Positions 7,824-16,435 of a DNA stretch of 44,517 bases are shown here, in pieces (position 1 is the stretch's first letter; every line of letters begins with the position of its first letter). Position numbers and translations under genes: made by a program. The notes beneath the pieces are model-generated. The model made no database searches and was not told the origin of the DNA. It worked only from the letters and a program-made list of their open reading frames with translations. Source of the DNA: JBBTQJ01 sp038065755 (GTDB taxonomy: Bacteria > Patescibacteriota > Minisyncoccia > Minisyncoccales > Staskawiczbacteraceae); the NCBI GenBank assembly GCA_038065755.1, contig JBBTQJ010000020.1, forward strand, positions 1-44,517, written 5' to 3'.

Positions 7824-8507
7824 ATGAATAAAGAAATAGCGAAAATTTTTAATGAGATTGCCAAGCTTTTGGAAATCAAGGGCGATAGCGCTTTTCATAT
7901 TTTTCCATATAAAAAAGCGGCCTCATATTTAGAAAATTTGAAAACCGATGTTTTTGAAATTTATAAAGAAAAAGGGGTTGAGGGATTAAAGGTTCCAAAA
8001 ATAATCGGAGATAAAAACGCAAAAAAAATTGAAGAGTATATAAAATCCGCCAGCCATGGCGGGGGCAAAATTAAATATTATGAAGAATTAAAACAAGAGA
8101 CGGCCATAAAACAGATAATAACCCAATACTTTAAATCCAAGGGATTATCCTTGCAAGAACTGAAAGAAAATGCTAAAAAGAGAAAGATAATATATTCCAG
8201 ATTCACCAAACCCGCAAAACAGCTTTTGGAGCTGGCCGGTTCAATTGAAAAAGCAATAGAGGCCTTAAACAAGGTGGCTGAATGGGCAAATACAAGAAAA
8301 CTAGACTACGCCATTGAAACAGTTTTTAAAAAATGGCTGGAATTAGACCGTTTAAAACCTAAAGAAATTGTGAAAAAACCATTTTACAAAGGCGACCCTA
8401 TGGTTTGGTCAGAATCAAAGAAAAAATGGTTTGTCATTTCCAAATACGGCGAGTGGCTGGAATTTGCCGACAAAAAAGAAACCATAGAGTGGCGAGTAAT
8501 TGAATAA
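7824..8507 (+). CDS. Protein with DNA polymerase X N-terminal helical domain
   Basis: The first ~80 residues (MNKEIAKIFNEIAKLLEIKG... YKKAASYLENL ... VPKIIGDKNAKKIEEYI) match the HHH_8 domain that opens family X DNA polymerases. No polymerase palm or PHP domain follows. The remainder is basic and helical, then ends in an aromatic-rich segment (PMVWSESKKKWFVISKYGEW) that I do not recognise. At 227 aa it is probably a stand-alone DNA-end or nick-binding protein derived from PolX. That is inference: the helix-hairpin-helix supports DNA binding, not a catalytic role. It is separated from efp by an inverted-repeat element. Confidence 0.7.
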   Translation: MNKEIAKIFNEIAKLLEIKGDSAFHIFPYKKAASYLENLKTDVFEIYKEKGVEGLKVPKIIGDKNAKKIEEYIKSASHGGGKIKYYEELKQETAIKQIITQYFKSKGLSLQELKENAKKRKIIYSRFTKPAKQLLELAGSIEKAIEALNKVAEWANTRKLDYAIETVFKKWLELDRLKPKEIVKKPFYKGDPMVWSESKKKWFVISKYGEWLEFADKKETIEWRVIE

Positions 8508-8519
8508 ATAACTTTTGAT

Positions 8520-8627
8520 TAGTCAGAAAATGTAATTTTGAAAGACCCCCACAGCCCCGCCCCAGCGGGGCGAGGACAGAGCCCCGCCAAGGCGGGGCGT
8601 GTCTGAAAAAATTACATTTTCTGACTA
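8520..8627. repeat. 108-bp inverted-repeat (MITE-like) element before efp
   Basis: TAGTCAGAAAATGTAATTTT (8520-8539) is repeated perfectly in inverse at 8608-8627. The interior holds two G+C-rich palindromes built from GCCCCGCC/GGCGGGGC blocks. It fills the gap between the PolX-like gene and efp and ends 14 bases before the efp ATG, so any efp promoter or leader must overlap it. No transposase is present nearby for this family. Confidence 0.75.
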
Positions 8628-8641
8628 AAATTATTTAAACT

Positions 8642-9202
8642 ATGTTGACGCATACTGATTTAAAAAAAGGAGTGCAGTTTATTTTTGAGGGACAGCCCTG
8701 GGAGGTTTTAGAGGCCCAGGCAATGAAAATGGCCCAAAGAAGGCCTGTAATACAAAGCAAAATAAGAAACCTGATTGACGGCCGGGCGCAGGAAAGAAAC
8801 TTTCAGCAGGGAGATATTTTTGAAGAAGCCAGCCTGGAAAAAAAAGAGATTAAATTTTTGTACCAAAACAAAGGCCAGTACTTTTTTTGTGAAAAAAACG
8901 ACCCTTCAAAAAGATTTTCTTTTACAGAATCGCAAATTGGCGTCCAGGCAAAATATTTAAAGCCAAATGAGTTTGTAACGGGAATTGTTTTTGAAGAAAA
9001 AATTATAAATTTTAGCCTGCCTATAAAGGTTCAACTAAAAGTCAAAGAGTCTGCCCCCGGGGTCAAGGGCGACCGGGCGCAAGGCGGAACAAAAGAAGCA
9101 ATATTAGAATCTGGCGTGGCCATTCAGGTTCCCCTATTTGTCGAAGAAGGCGACATTATTGAAATAAACACCGAAACCTGCGAATATGTAAGACGGGTAT
9201 AA
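8642..9202 (+). CDS. efp: Translation elongation factor P
   Basis: Relieves ribosome stalling at polyproline by binding between the P and E sites. Three beta-barrel domains are covered: KOW-like N domain, EFP central domain and the C-terminal OB domain with SAPGVKGDRAQGGTKEAILESG. The 186-aa length is normal. The loop that usually carries the modified residue (KPGKG in E. coli, KPGRG in EarP species) reads KMAQRRPV here. By alignment the modified position is Gln, followed by two Arg. No epmA, epmB or earP is in the window. The start follows an inverted repeat with no SD sequence. Confidence 0.93.
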   Translation: MLTHTDLKKGVQFIFEGQPWEVLEAQAMKMAQRRPVIQSKIRNLIDGRAQERNFQQGDIFEEASLEKKEIKFLYQNKGQYFFCEKNDPSKRFSFTESQIGVQAKYLKPNEFVTGIVFEEKIINFSLPIKVQLKVKESAPGVKGDRAQGGTKEAILESGVAIQVPLFVEEGDIIEINTETCEYVRRV

Positions 9203-9213
9203 TTTTAACTACA

Positions 9214-9250
9214 ACAAAAAAACCTCCACTTCAAGGCGGAGGTTTTTTTG
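9214..9250. terminator. Bidirectional terminator between efp and the HerA-like gene
   Basis: AACCTCC (9221-9227) pairs with GGAGGTT (9238-9244), with an A-run on the left and a T-run on the right, so it serves both convergent genes. Confidence 0.8.
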
Positions 9251-9251
9251 T

Positions 9252-11705
9252 TTATTTTAATGGTGGAGTTTGCGTTGGCTGTGTTTCCGCGAAAGAACGT
9301 TGGCTGATTTCTTTTTCAACTTCTTCTTTGGGTTTTCCGTATTTTAATTTTGATATTTTTTTTAAAGACTCCACGATTTCCGGCCTGCCCTGCCGCGTAT
9401 TTACTGTTTCTATTTTGAAAGGAGTGGAAGTTTTGTTATTTAACATCATTTTTATTATCAAACTGCGGTTATCCAAATTAACCAAGTCAAATCTGGAAAA
9501 CTCCGGCTCAAATTGTTTTTCCAAAAATTCTGCGTCTTCCGCCCCTATGCGAAAGCTGGCCATTGTTCCCACATTTCCAAAAACAGCGTTCTTGATTTGG
9601 TCGGTTAATTGGGGAATATACTGGTGGGCCATTATTAAATTTAACTTATATTTTCTGGCCTCAGAAAGAATTGTGGCGATTGAGTCTGTGGTAAAATTTT
9701 GGAATTCGTCAATATATAAATAAAAATCTTTTCTCTCTTCTTCTGCAATTCTTGCTCTTTTCATAGCGGCCATTTGTATTTTTGAAACCAAAATCAAGCC
9801 AAGCAAAGAGCTGTTCACTTCTCCGGTTAGGCCCTTTGACAAATTGGCCAGAAAAATTTTCCTTTCGTCCATAATTTTTGACAAATCAAAAGAAGAGCGG
9901 GACTGCCCGATAATATTTCTCATCATTTCGTTTTCAATAAATCTTCCTACCTTTGAAACAACATAACCCAGCATATCAGATTTTGTAGAACCCGTTGTCT
10001 GCTGCCATTCTTTAAGCCAAAAATTTCTTACAATCGGGTCTGAAACTTTTGCTATTTTTTGCTGCAAAAAGGCGCTATCGGTAAACATTTTTGGTATTTC
10101 CACCAATGTGCCGGAGTTATCTTTGTCTGCCATTAATGCCAGCATAGCGTTTCTCATATAATGCTCAAACATAGGGCCGATAATTTCGGGGGGGAAAAGT
10201 TTGTAAAATATGGCTATCATTTCCTGAACCGCAAAATCTTTTTGTTCAGGACTATCGTGCTCTAACATATTCAAACCCATTGGCCTCTCCTGGTCAAAGG
10301 GTTCAAACAAAACAACATCTTCCATCCTTTCTTTGGTAATGCAAGACAAGGTATATTCAACTAACTCTCCGTGGGGATCTACCACCGCTACCCCTTCACC
10401 GCTTTCAATATCCTGCCTTATCATTTCTTTTAATAGGCCCGTTTTTCCAGTGCCTGTCTGCCCGATAATATAAAAATGCCTTCTTCTGTCGTCTCTGGTG
10501 GCAAAATAAATTTTCTTTTCCTCGTCGCGAAACACGGCCTTGCCAATTAAATTAACGCCCAATTCCGGCAAATCTGAAGGCGGAGCAACAACTCCCGATT
10601 TAACCGATTTAATATATGGAGTTTCTATGAACTGGGTTGGAAAATGATAAATACTGGCAATTTCCTCTAAGTTTAAAATATTTTTTTGCTTTGGATTAAA
10701 ATTCCTAAAACTAAAATCATAAACAAGTTTTCTTAGCTCTCTGCTGTAAACATTTATCGGCTCAAAGCTGTTTATGGCCGACAAAGAAAACTGGCTAAAA
10801 GAACCCGCTAGGTGATTTAAAATTTCTTCCGCCCTTTCTTGGGTTTTTGCAGAAGCAACTAAACGTATATTTGCCTGAAATGCCTGTTTTTGAATTTTAT
10901 TTTGTATAGCGTCATAGTCTTTTTGGTCTATATGCGTTTCTTTCTTTTTTGCGTCTTCAATGTCCTTTTTTTTCGGATCCTGATGGCTTTTAAATATTTC
11001 TGAAAAAATTTCCATTAATGCCGACTGCGAAGCCTCAGATACCGCTGTTCTTGTTGGCTTTCCTTCTCTTATTTTTTTTAAAGCTTTTTCTCCTTTTGCC
11101 CTAAAATTTTCAGCCAATGGCCTGATTATCAGCTGAATAGCCGCTCCTTCATCAGATTTTATTTTGCTTAGATTGTTGGTTATGGCAGAAAGCGGATCTT
11201 TTTCCAGATTCTGGTAAGTGCTGATAGGAAACAGGCTGTTTTCTTTTAGTTTTAAATAAGCGCCTGCTGTTGCCCCTTGCGGTTCAAAAATAGTGTAATC
11301 TTGGGGAATTTTATCCACTATTGCCCTTGGGTAAATTCCCTGCACATATTTTTCAAAAACTGTTTCTAAATATCTGGGAACCGCAACATAAAAAGAAATA
11401 TCCGAGCTTCCAAGTTGAGAGGCAATTTCAAGGGCTGCGCAAGGAATAGGCTGAAACAGTTTTGGTTTTTTTAAATATAAAAAATTGGCAAGAACTTGTT
11501 CCATTTGAGAAATCATTTCTTTTTCCTGCTTTTGCATCAAATCGTCTTTTTTAAAATCGTTTTTTGGCATCATTACCAAAAAAACAGGCATTTCCAGCCC
11601 TCCAAAAACAGCGCTTTTCTGCCGCGCTTCAATATTTATCATTACAGCAAAACCCAACAGGGTCAGAAAAAAGAGCAGAACTAAAATATAAACAACAATA
11701 ATCAT
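9252..11705 (-). CDS. Membrane-anchored HerA/VirD4-like P-loop ATPase
   Basis: An 817-aa protein with one N-terminal membrane helix (about residues 3-23), a ~350-residue N-terminal region and a C-terminal DNA-pump-type ATPase. Walker A is GQTGTGKT (about 445), followed by VVDPHGELVE. Walker B is YLYIDEFQNF (about 660), and a conserved ILSEARKYKLNLIMAHQY segment follows, typical of VirD4/TraG/HerA coupling-protein ATPases. Proteins of this build are common in Parcubacteria, often near type IV pilus or secretion genes, but none is adjacent here. Possible roles are DNA translocation or uptake, or a secretion motor. Sequence alone does not decide. The C-terminal tail is low in complexity (TQPTQTPP). 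Confidence 0.85.
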   Translation of the reverse strand: MIIVVYILVLLFFLTLLGFAVMINIEARQKSAVFGGLEMPVFLVMMPKNDFKKDDLMQKQEKEMISQMEQVLANFLYLKKPKLFQPIPCAALEIASQLGSSDISFYVAVPRYLETVFEKYVQGIYPRAIVDKIPQDYTIFEPQGATAGAYLKLKENSLFPISTYQNLEKDPLSAITNNLSKIKSDEGAAIQLIIRPLAENFRAKGEKALKKIREGKPTRTAVSEASQSALMEIFSEIFKSHQDPKKKDIEDAKKKETHIDQKDYDAIQNKIQKQAFQANIRLVASAKTQERAEEILNHLAGSFSQFSLSAINSFEPINVYSRELRKLVYDFSFRNFNPKQKNILNLEEIASIYHFPTQFIETPYIKSVKSGVVAPPSDLPELGVNLIGKAVFRDEEKKIYFATRDDRRRHFYIIGQTGTGKTGLLKEMIRQDIESGEGVAVVDPHGELVEYTLSCITKERMEDVVLFEPFDQERPMGLNMLEHDSPEQKDFAVQEMIAIFYKLFPPEIIGPMFEHYMRNAMLALMADKDNSGTLVEIPKMFTDSAFLQQKIAKVSDPIVRNFWLKEWQQTTGSTKSDMLGYVVSKVGRFIENEMMRNIIGQSRSSFDLSKIMDERKIFLANLSKGLTGEVNSSLLGLILVSKIQMAAMKRARIAEEERKDFYLYIDEFQNFTTDSIATILSEARKYKLNLIMAHQYIPQLTDQIKNAVFGNVGTMASFRIGAEDAEFLEKQFEPEFSRFDLVNLDNRSLIIKMMLNNKTSTPFKIETVNTRQGRPEIVESLKKISKLKYGKPKEEVEKEISQRSFAETQPTQTPPLK

Positions 11706-11727
11706 TTTAATTTCAAATTCGAAAAAT

Positions 11728-12108
11728 TTATTTCATAAATTTTTTGTAGTACCCCTCTTGCGCTAAAACATCGTGAAAAACATCTAATAAAAAAGGGTCT
11801 TTCATATCTTTGGCAACCCCTACTGCAAAAATTATCCCCTTTTCTCCCGCAATCTCCAACAGGCGCTCTATTTTTTCTTTTTCTCCCAAAAACTCAATTT
11901 TTTTCGCTTTCTTTTTTGCCTCTTCTTTTAAATTTTCGTCCAGCTCCATTTCTTCTATTTCCCTTTTCAGATGATCTGTAATGATTTTTTCCTTTTCTGC
12001 GGCGCTCTCTCTTTTTTTTGCAGTTTCTGTTTCTTCTTTTAAAAACTCCACCCCCTGTTCTCCCAAAAAAATCTCTTTTTTAGTTTTTTCTGTTTTTTTT
12101 TCGTTCAT
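11728..12108 (-). CDS. Charged helical protein of unknown function
   Basis: The frame stays open to 12273, but that extension overlaps the upstream gene and is basic and unconserved in look. The ATG at 12108, read MNEKKTEKTKKEIFLG, lies 2 bases after the upstream stop and is chosen. The resulting 126-aa product is rich in Glu and Lys, with a predicted coiled-coil middle. The C-terminal third (GIIFAVGVAKDMKDPFLLDVFHDVL) is more globular. Not recognised. It forms a likely operon with the upstream secreted protein and is followed after 22 bases by the HerA-like gene. Confidence 0.65.
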   Translation of the reverse strand: MNEKKTEKTKKEIFLGEQGVEFLKEETETAKKRESAAEKEKIITDHLKREIEEMELDENLKEEAKKKAKKIEFLGEKEKIERLLEIAGEKGIIFAVGVAKDMKDPFLLDVFHDVLAQEGYYKKFMK

Positions 12109-12110
12109 AT

Positions 12111-12692
12111 TTAGTTGGTTACAATTAAATCTATTAACGCACTTTTGCCAAAGCTTGTAACTCTTATTTTTAATCCAGCGGAAATTCTTGAAACCTCGTA
12201 AATTTTTGCGCAGGGAATAGGAGCAAAATCCGGCTTTAGCAGATTTCCGCATAAATTTTTTTCTGGCAGCCATTGGTCAACCCCGTTCATTGGAACATAA
12301 TTTCTTCCTTCGGAATCCACTATGTTTTCAATATCCCAGTTGCCGCTCCTGGTGTTTTCTTTTTCTTTGTTTTGCGCCGCTACGGTTACTTTAATAAATT
12401 TTTCTGTGGTTTTTATATCTTCCTGCCATTGAGGATTTTTACTTTGAGACCCCTTTAAAACACTGCCGAAATCTTTTGCTTCCTGAAATATAATCCTAAT
12501 GCCTTCTATTGTTTGTTCGTAAATGGGCTGAGGAACTATATCGTCTGGCGGACGGGTGGATTTTGGCGGGTTTTCAGCTATTCTTATTATAGCATAAGAA
12601 ATTGCCACCGCCACCAAAATTATTATTGCTATTATTAAAAGCGTTCTTGACGCCGCCACTCCAGATGATTTGTTTATTTTGTTTTTAAACAT
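12111..12692 (-). CDS. Membrane-anchored DUF4352-like extracellular protein
   Basis: The 193-aa product opens with a cytoplasmic stub, then a hydrophobic helix (about residues 17-41), a Pro-rich linker (PPKSTRPPDD) and an outside domain. The segment FIKVTVAAQNKEKENTRSGN followed by WDIENIVDSEGRNYVP resembles the Ig-like DUF4352 fold found in lipoproteins and anchored proteins of many bacteria. Two Cys (CGNLL and IPCAKIY) could form a disulfide. Function unknown. It is probably cotranscribed with the downstream helical protein (2-base gap). Confidence 0.6.
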   Translation of the reverse strand: MFKNKINKSSGVAASRTLLIIAIIILVAVAISYAIIRIAENPPKSTRPPDDIVPQPIYEQTIEGIRIIFQEAKDFGSVLKGSQSKNPQWQEDIKTTEKFIKVTVAAQNKEKENTRSGNWDIENIVDSEGRNYVPMNGVDQWLPEKNLCGNLLKPDFAPIPCAKIYEVSRISAGLKIRVTSFGKSALIDLIVTN

Positions 12693-12821
12693 ATTAAAAG
12701 AGTTAAAAGTCTAAAATCAAAAGTTAAAAATATAATATTAAGTTTAAAATTTAATACTTTTAATTTTTGACTTTTAACTTTTAATTTAATAAGTCTGACT
12801 ATTTATTTATTTTACCACACT

Positions 12822-14069
12822 CTATTCATATCTCAAAGCGTCAACTGGTTTTAGTTTGGCGGCGGCTCTGGCTGGAAAAAATCCGGAAATACAACCTATT
12901 AAAAAAGAAAATGTTAAGCTAAACAATATAAGGCCTGGGCCCACGTCTGCTTTTAAGTAAAAAAGCGGATGTATTTGAAAATAGATTTCAATTCCTTTAG
13001 CAAGAAGCATGCCAAGCAATGTTCCGCCTATTCCGCCCAACATCCCAAAAATTCCCGATTCAATTAAAAATATAGTTACTATGGTTTTATTTTTGGCTCC
13101 AATGGCTTTCATAATTCCTATTTCTTTGGTTCTTTCTGAAACCGAGGTGTACATAGTATTCATAATGCCAACTCCGCCGACAATTATGGCAATAGAAGCA
13201 AACCCTATTATTACAGCCTGTATCACCCCCATAACATTTCCCACAATATCTGTTATTTTTTCTGCGGTTAAAATAGTATAAGAAGAATCGCTTTCTCCTT
13301 CTCCTATTCTTCTTTTTCTGTTATACTCAAGCTCTTTTTTTAGATTATCAACAACATTGTCCGCTAAATAACCGTCTTTTATTTTTACAAAAGCCATTCT
13401 TGCCCCTTCCCTTTCTCCAGTAAGCGACTTAAAAATATTTAAATCAACTCCAACCATTGAATCATCTTGTTTTTCTCCTACAGAATTCAAAATGCCAACT
13501 ACTTCAAACTTCCTACCCTTCATCACCAATTCTGACCCTATTTTTATTCCAGAAAACATTTCATTAGCCACTATGCTTCCAATAACCGCTTCATTTTTAC
13601 CCGGTATAGGCCATCTGCCATAATTTATAGACCAGCCCATATCATTTTTATAAATATCCATAGCATTTCTCCAGTCGTTTCCATATATCATAACTGTCTT
13701 TTTTTCATTTTTATACCTAGCTGTAATTGAAGTATGGTTTATCGGAACCACAACTGCCACGCCCTCAGTTTTTTTTATTATTTTTATGTCGTCTTCTGAA
13801 AGTTTTTCTCCGGCAAAAGATGCAATTATATTGCTTGAGTCGCCAGGCAATATTGTAATTAAATCCTTACCCATTTTACCGAGTTGCTGCAAAACAGCGT
13901 TCTTCAACCCTTGGCTTAAAGAAAGCAAAGAAACAATTAGAAAAACGCCAATAACAATGCCAACCGTAGTAAGCCAAGATCGAACCTTTCTGGTAACAAG
14001 GTTTTTAAAAGCTATTTTAAAATATTCTTTTACCCCGTTAGAAAACTCGCTTATATTAAAAATGGGCAT
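12822..14069 (-). CDS. MacB/FtsX-type ABC transporter permease
   Basis: A 415-aa permease with one N-terminal membrane helix (about 31-52), a large extracytoplasmic MacB_PCD-like domain and three C-terminal helices of the FtsX domain, including VGGVGIMNTMYTSVSERTKEIGIMKAIGA. It closes the operon adaptor-ATPase-permease. There is no sign of an outer-membrane partner in the window, in line with a monoderm envelope where such systems export peptides or act on the cell surface. The cargo is unknown. Its 5' end takes part in a 13-bp inverted repeat with the leader. Confidence 0.88.
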   Translation of the reverse strand: MPIFNISEFSNGVKEYFKIAFKNLVTRKVRSWLTTVGIVIGVFLIVSLLSLSQGLKNAVLQQLGKMGKDLITILPGDSSNIIASFAGEKLSEDDIKIIKKTEGVAVVVPINHTSITARYKNEKKTVMIYGNDWRNAMDIYKNDMGWSINYGRWPIPGKNEAVIGSIVANEMFSGIKIGSELVMKGRKFEVVGILNSVGEKQDDSMVGVDLNIFKSLTGEREGARMAFVKIKDGYLADNVVDNLKKELEYNRKRRIGEGESDSSYTILTAEKITDIVGNVMGVIQAVIIGFASIAIIVGGVGIMNTMYTSVSERTKEIGIMKAIGAKNKTIVTIFLIESGIFGMLGGIGGTLLGMLLAKGIEIYFQIHPLFYLKADVGPGLILFSLTFSFLIGCISGFFPARAAAKLKPVDALRYE

Positions 14070-14111
14070 ATAATTATGTTTTCAATTACCCGCTATTATT
14101 TTCTAACGGGG
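14033..14111 (-). promoter_or_regulatory. Inverted repeat spanning the macB-like start codon
   Basis: CCCCGTTAGAAAA at 14033-14045, inside the first codons of the permease (reading FSNG), is repeated perfectly in inverse at 14099-14111 in the leader. The 53-base loop contains the ATG (14069). In mRNA this would place the start codon in a closed loop. Regulation is inferred, not shown. Confidence 0.5.
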
Positions 14112-14154
14112 TTTAAATTGTTAAAATTTATTTTGAACATTTATTTAGTGAATT

Positions 14155-14868
14155 TTACTTCTCCCACAGCACCTCTTTATCTTTAAAGTGGTTGGCAACG
14201 ATTTCTCCGTCTTGTATATGAATTATATTTTGACTGTAATGAGCAATGTTTGGGTCGTGGGTCACCACTACAATTGTTTTACCCTGCTCTTTGTGCAGTT
14301 TTGTTAAAATTTCCATAACTGTTTTTCCGGTGGAAGAATCCAAGTTTCCGGTCGGCTCGTCGGCAATTAGTATTTCCGGGTCGTTTACTAAAGATCTGGC
14401 TATTGCAATTCTTTGCTGTTCTCCGCCAGAAAGCTCTGTGGGCTTGTGTTTTATTCTGTGTTCTAAATTTACCGAATCTAATAATTTCTTTGCTCTTTCT
14501 TTTCTTCTTGATTCCGGCACGCCCTGAAAAATCATAGGCAACATTACGTTTTCTAAGGCAGAAAAATTTTGAAAAAGATCAAATTGTTGAAAAATAAAAC
14601 CAATTTTCTTTCCTCTTATCTGGGCCAGCTTATCTTCAGAAAATTTAGACACATCTTTATTTTCCAAATATATTTTTCCCAAAGACGGCGTGTCTAAGAG
14701 ACCCAAAAGATACATTAATGTTGATTTGCCCGAACCCGAAGGCCCCATTATGGTCACAAAAGAACCTGGAAGTATTTCCAGGTTTATCCCCTTTAAAACT
14801 TGAAGCTCTAATTTGCCAAGCTTATAGTTTTTGCAGACATTTTCTAACTTTATTAAGGCCTCTGCCAT
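14155..14868 (-). CDS. ABC transporter ATPase, LolD/MacB type
   Basis: The 237-aa nucleotide-binding subunit pairs with the downstream permease. Walker A is GPSGSGKST (about 41), the Q-loop lies in IGFIFQQFDLF, the signature is LSGGEQQR (about 144), Walker B is ILIADEPTGNLD, and the H-loop is VVVTHD. All residues needed for ATP hydrolysis are present. The stop of the adaptor gene is 3 bases upstream of its ATG, so the two are cotranscribed. Confidence 0.93.
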   Translation of the reverse strand: MAEALIKLENVCKNYKLGKLELQVLKGINLEILPGSFVTIMGPSGSGKSTLMYLLGLLDTPSLGKIYLENKDVSKFSEDKLAQIRGKKIGFIFQQFDLFQNFSALENVMLPMIFQGVPESRRKERAKKLLDSVNLEHRIKHKPTELSGGEQQRIAIARSLVNDPEILIADEPTGNLDSSTGKTVMEILTKLHKEQGKTIVVVTHDPNIAHYSQNIIHIQDGEIVANHFKDKEVLWEK

Positions 14869-14871
14869 ATA

Positions 14872-16380
14872 TTATTTCTTTCCAATAATAACTTCGTCGC
14901 CGATCTTAAGCCCGGAAATAACCTCAAAATAATCATCTCCCTCAAGTCCTGTTTTAATTTCCTTGTTTTCAATTTTATCTGCTTTTTTAATCTGCGCCAA
15001 TTCTATGTTATTTATGCTCTCTACCGCGCTTTTAGAAACCCTCAAAACATTTTCTTTTTCGTTTGTTTTAATAACAATGTCAGCTGTCATTCCGGATTTT
15101 ACTTTATCTTTATTGCCGTCAAAATCTATTGTTATTTCATAATAGACAATATTGTCAATTATTTTTTCTGCCGGATCAACAGAAATAACCTTTCCTGAAA
15201 AAACTTCCCTTGGAAAAGCAATCAGAGAAATCTCTACGGGGTCGTTTACTTTAATATTCACTATGTCCTGTTCATATATATCTGATTTTATTTGAAAAGG
15301 ATTAGAGGAAAGCAAATTAATCGCAGATTCGTTAACCGAAACCACCTCTCCTCTTTTACTATTGATTTTAGTGACTTTCCCGTCTATGGGGCTTCTTAAG
15401 CGCGTATCTTCAATTTGGCTTTGCAATAAACTGACATTTGCTTCTGCTTGTCTTATCTGGGCCTGATATAAATCAACATCTTCCTGCCTTGGTTTTGCCG
15501 TTTTTAAAATTAAGTTGCTTTCTGCTTTTTGAAGAGCTATTTTATACGAAGAAATATTTTGCTGAGAAGTTGTGGCATTAGTTATGGCGGTATTGATGTT
15601 TGTTTTTTGAGTGTCTAAAGATGTTTTGTCTGTTGAAGAAACCTTGGAGTAGTATGTTCCTTCGTCGCACATATCTCGCGCAATTTTTAAAGCGTCATAA
15701 ACATTATTAAAAATTGAAAGCATGCCGGAAACAGCAAGGTCAATATCTTCTTTTTTAGAGCTATTTTTTGCCTTATCTAAATAACTCTTAGCGTCTGCGA
15801 GTTTATTTTGAATAATATTTTTGTTGTCTATTACTTTAATTCCCTGCTGGTCGGTTAAAGAAAAATAACTGCTTTGGATTGAGTTGACCGTCGTATAAGC
15901 GTTATATATTTTAGTATATCCGTCGCTTAGAGTATTAATAGCCGAAGCATAAGCGCTGTTTAAATCGTCTTCTGCCGCATTTTTTGAATCTTCAACGATT
16001 TTAATATCTTCTATGGTAGCGCCATTTAATAATTTATCATACTGCTTGTTAATAACATCCAGGGCAGCCATTGATTCCTGCAACTGTATGCTTAATTGGC
16101 TTGTATTCAGCTTTGCCAAAAGATCTCCTTTTTTTACGTCTTGGCCAACTACAACGTTTATTGTTTCAATTCTTCCGGAATTCTTAAAACCAAGCTCTAT
16201 ATTGTCTGTTGCCCTTACGCTGCCGGTTTCCGAAACCGTCTGAGACACAAGCCCTGTGTTTATTTTTTCTGTAATATAGCCGTTTGTATTTTTCTTGAAA
16301 ATTAAATTAGAAACAAAATATATGGCGATTATTAAAATAATTGCTACTATAAAAAACCACCCTTTTTTAATCTTAAACAT
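14872..16380 (-). CDS. MacA/HlyD-type membrane fusion protein
   Basis: The 502-aa adaptor of the tripartite-like exporter. An N-terminal helix (about residues 7-25) anchors it. The first biotinyl-lipoyl half is VVGQDVKKGDLLAKLNTSQL, a long coiled-coil hairpin covers about residues 110-320, and the second half is DTRLRSPIDGKVTKINSKRG, then a beta-barrel domain. It is longer than E. coli MacA because the coiled-coil arm is extended. It heads the operon. The ATPase and permease follow. In a single-membrane cell the arm would reach into the wall; that is inference. Confidence 0.85.
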   Translation of the reverse strand: MFKIKKGWFFIVAIILIIAIYFVSNLIFKKNTNGYITEKINTGLVSQTVSETGSVRATDNIELGFKNSGRIETINVVVGQDVKKGDLLAKLNTSQLSIQLQESMAALDVINKQYDKLLNGATIEDIKIVEDSKNAAEDDLNSAYASAINTLSDGYTKIYNAYTTVNSIQSSYFSLTDQQGIKVIDNKNIIQNKLADAKSYLDKAKNSSKKEDIDLAVSGMLSIFNNVYDALKIARDMCDEGTYYSKVSSTDKTSLDTQKTNINTAITNATTSQQNISSYKIALQKAESNLILKTAKPRQEDVDLYQAQIRQAEANVSLLQSQIEDTRLRSPIDGKVTKINSKRGEVVSVNESAINLLSSNPFQIKSDIYEQDIVNIKVNDPVEISLIAFPREVFSGKVISVDPAEKIIDNIVYYEITIDFDGNKDKVKSGMTADIVIKTNEKENVLRVSKSAVESINNIELAQIKKADKIENKEIKTGLEGDDYFEVISGLKIGDEVIIGKK

Positions 16381-16435
16381 TTTATTCGTTATTAATTATT
16401 GATAGATTTTACCAAATAATCATTAAAAAAACAAC

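Noticed and set aside
9252..11705. Conjugative element or prophage around the HerA/VirD4-like gene
   Set aside because: No relaxase, integrase, VirB4 or phage structural genes are near, and the neighbours look chromosomal.
12109..12273. Longer start for the 11728 gene
   Set aside because: The extension overlaps the upstream DUF4352-like gene in another frame. The ATG at 12108, 2 bases after that gene's stop, is the natural start.
12700..12810. AT-rich near-palindrome between the DUF4352-like gene and the permease gene
   Set aside because: Low-complexity TTTTAACTTTT runs pair only loosely and could be chance in such AT-rich DNA.
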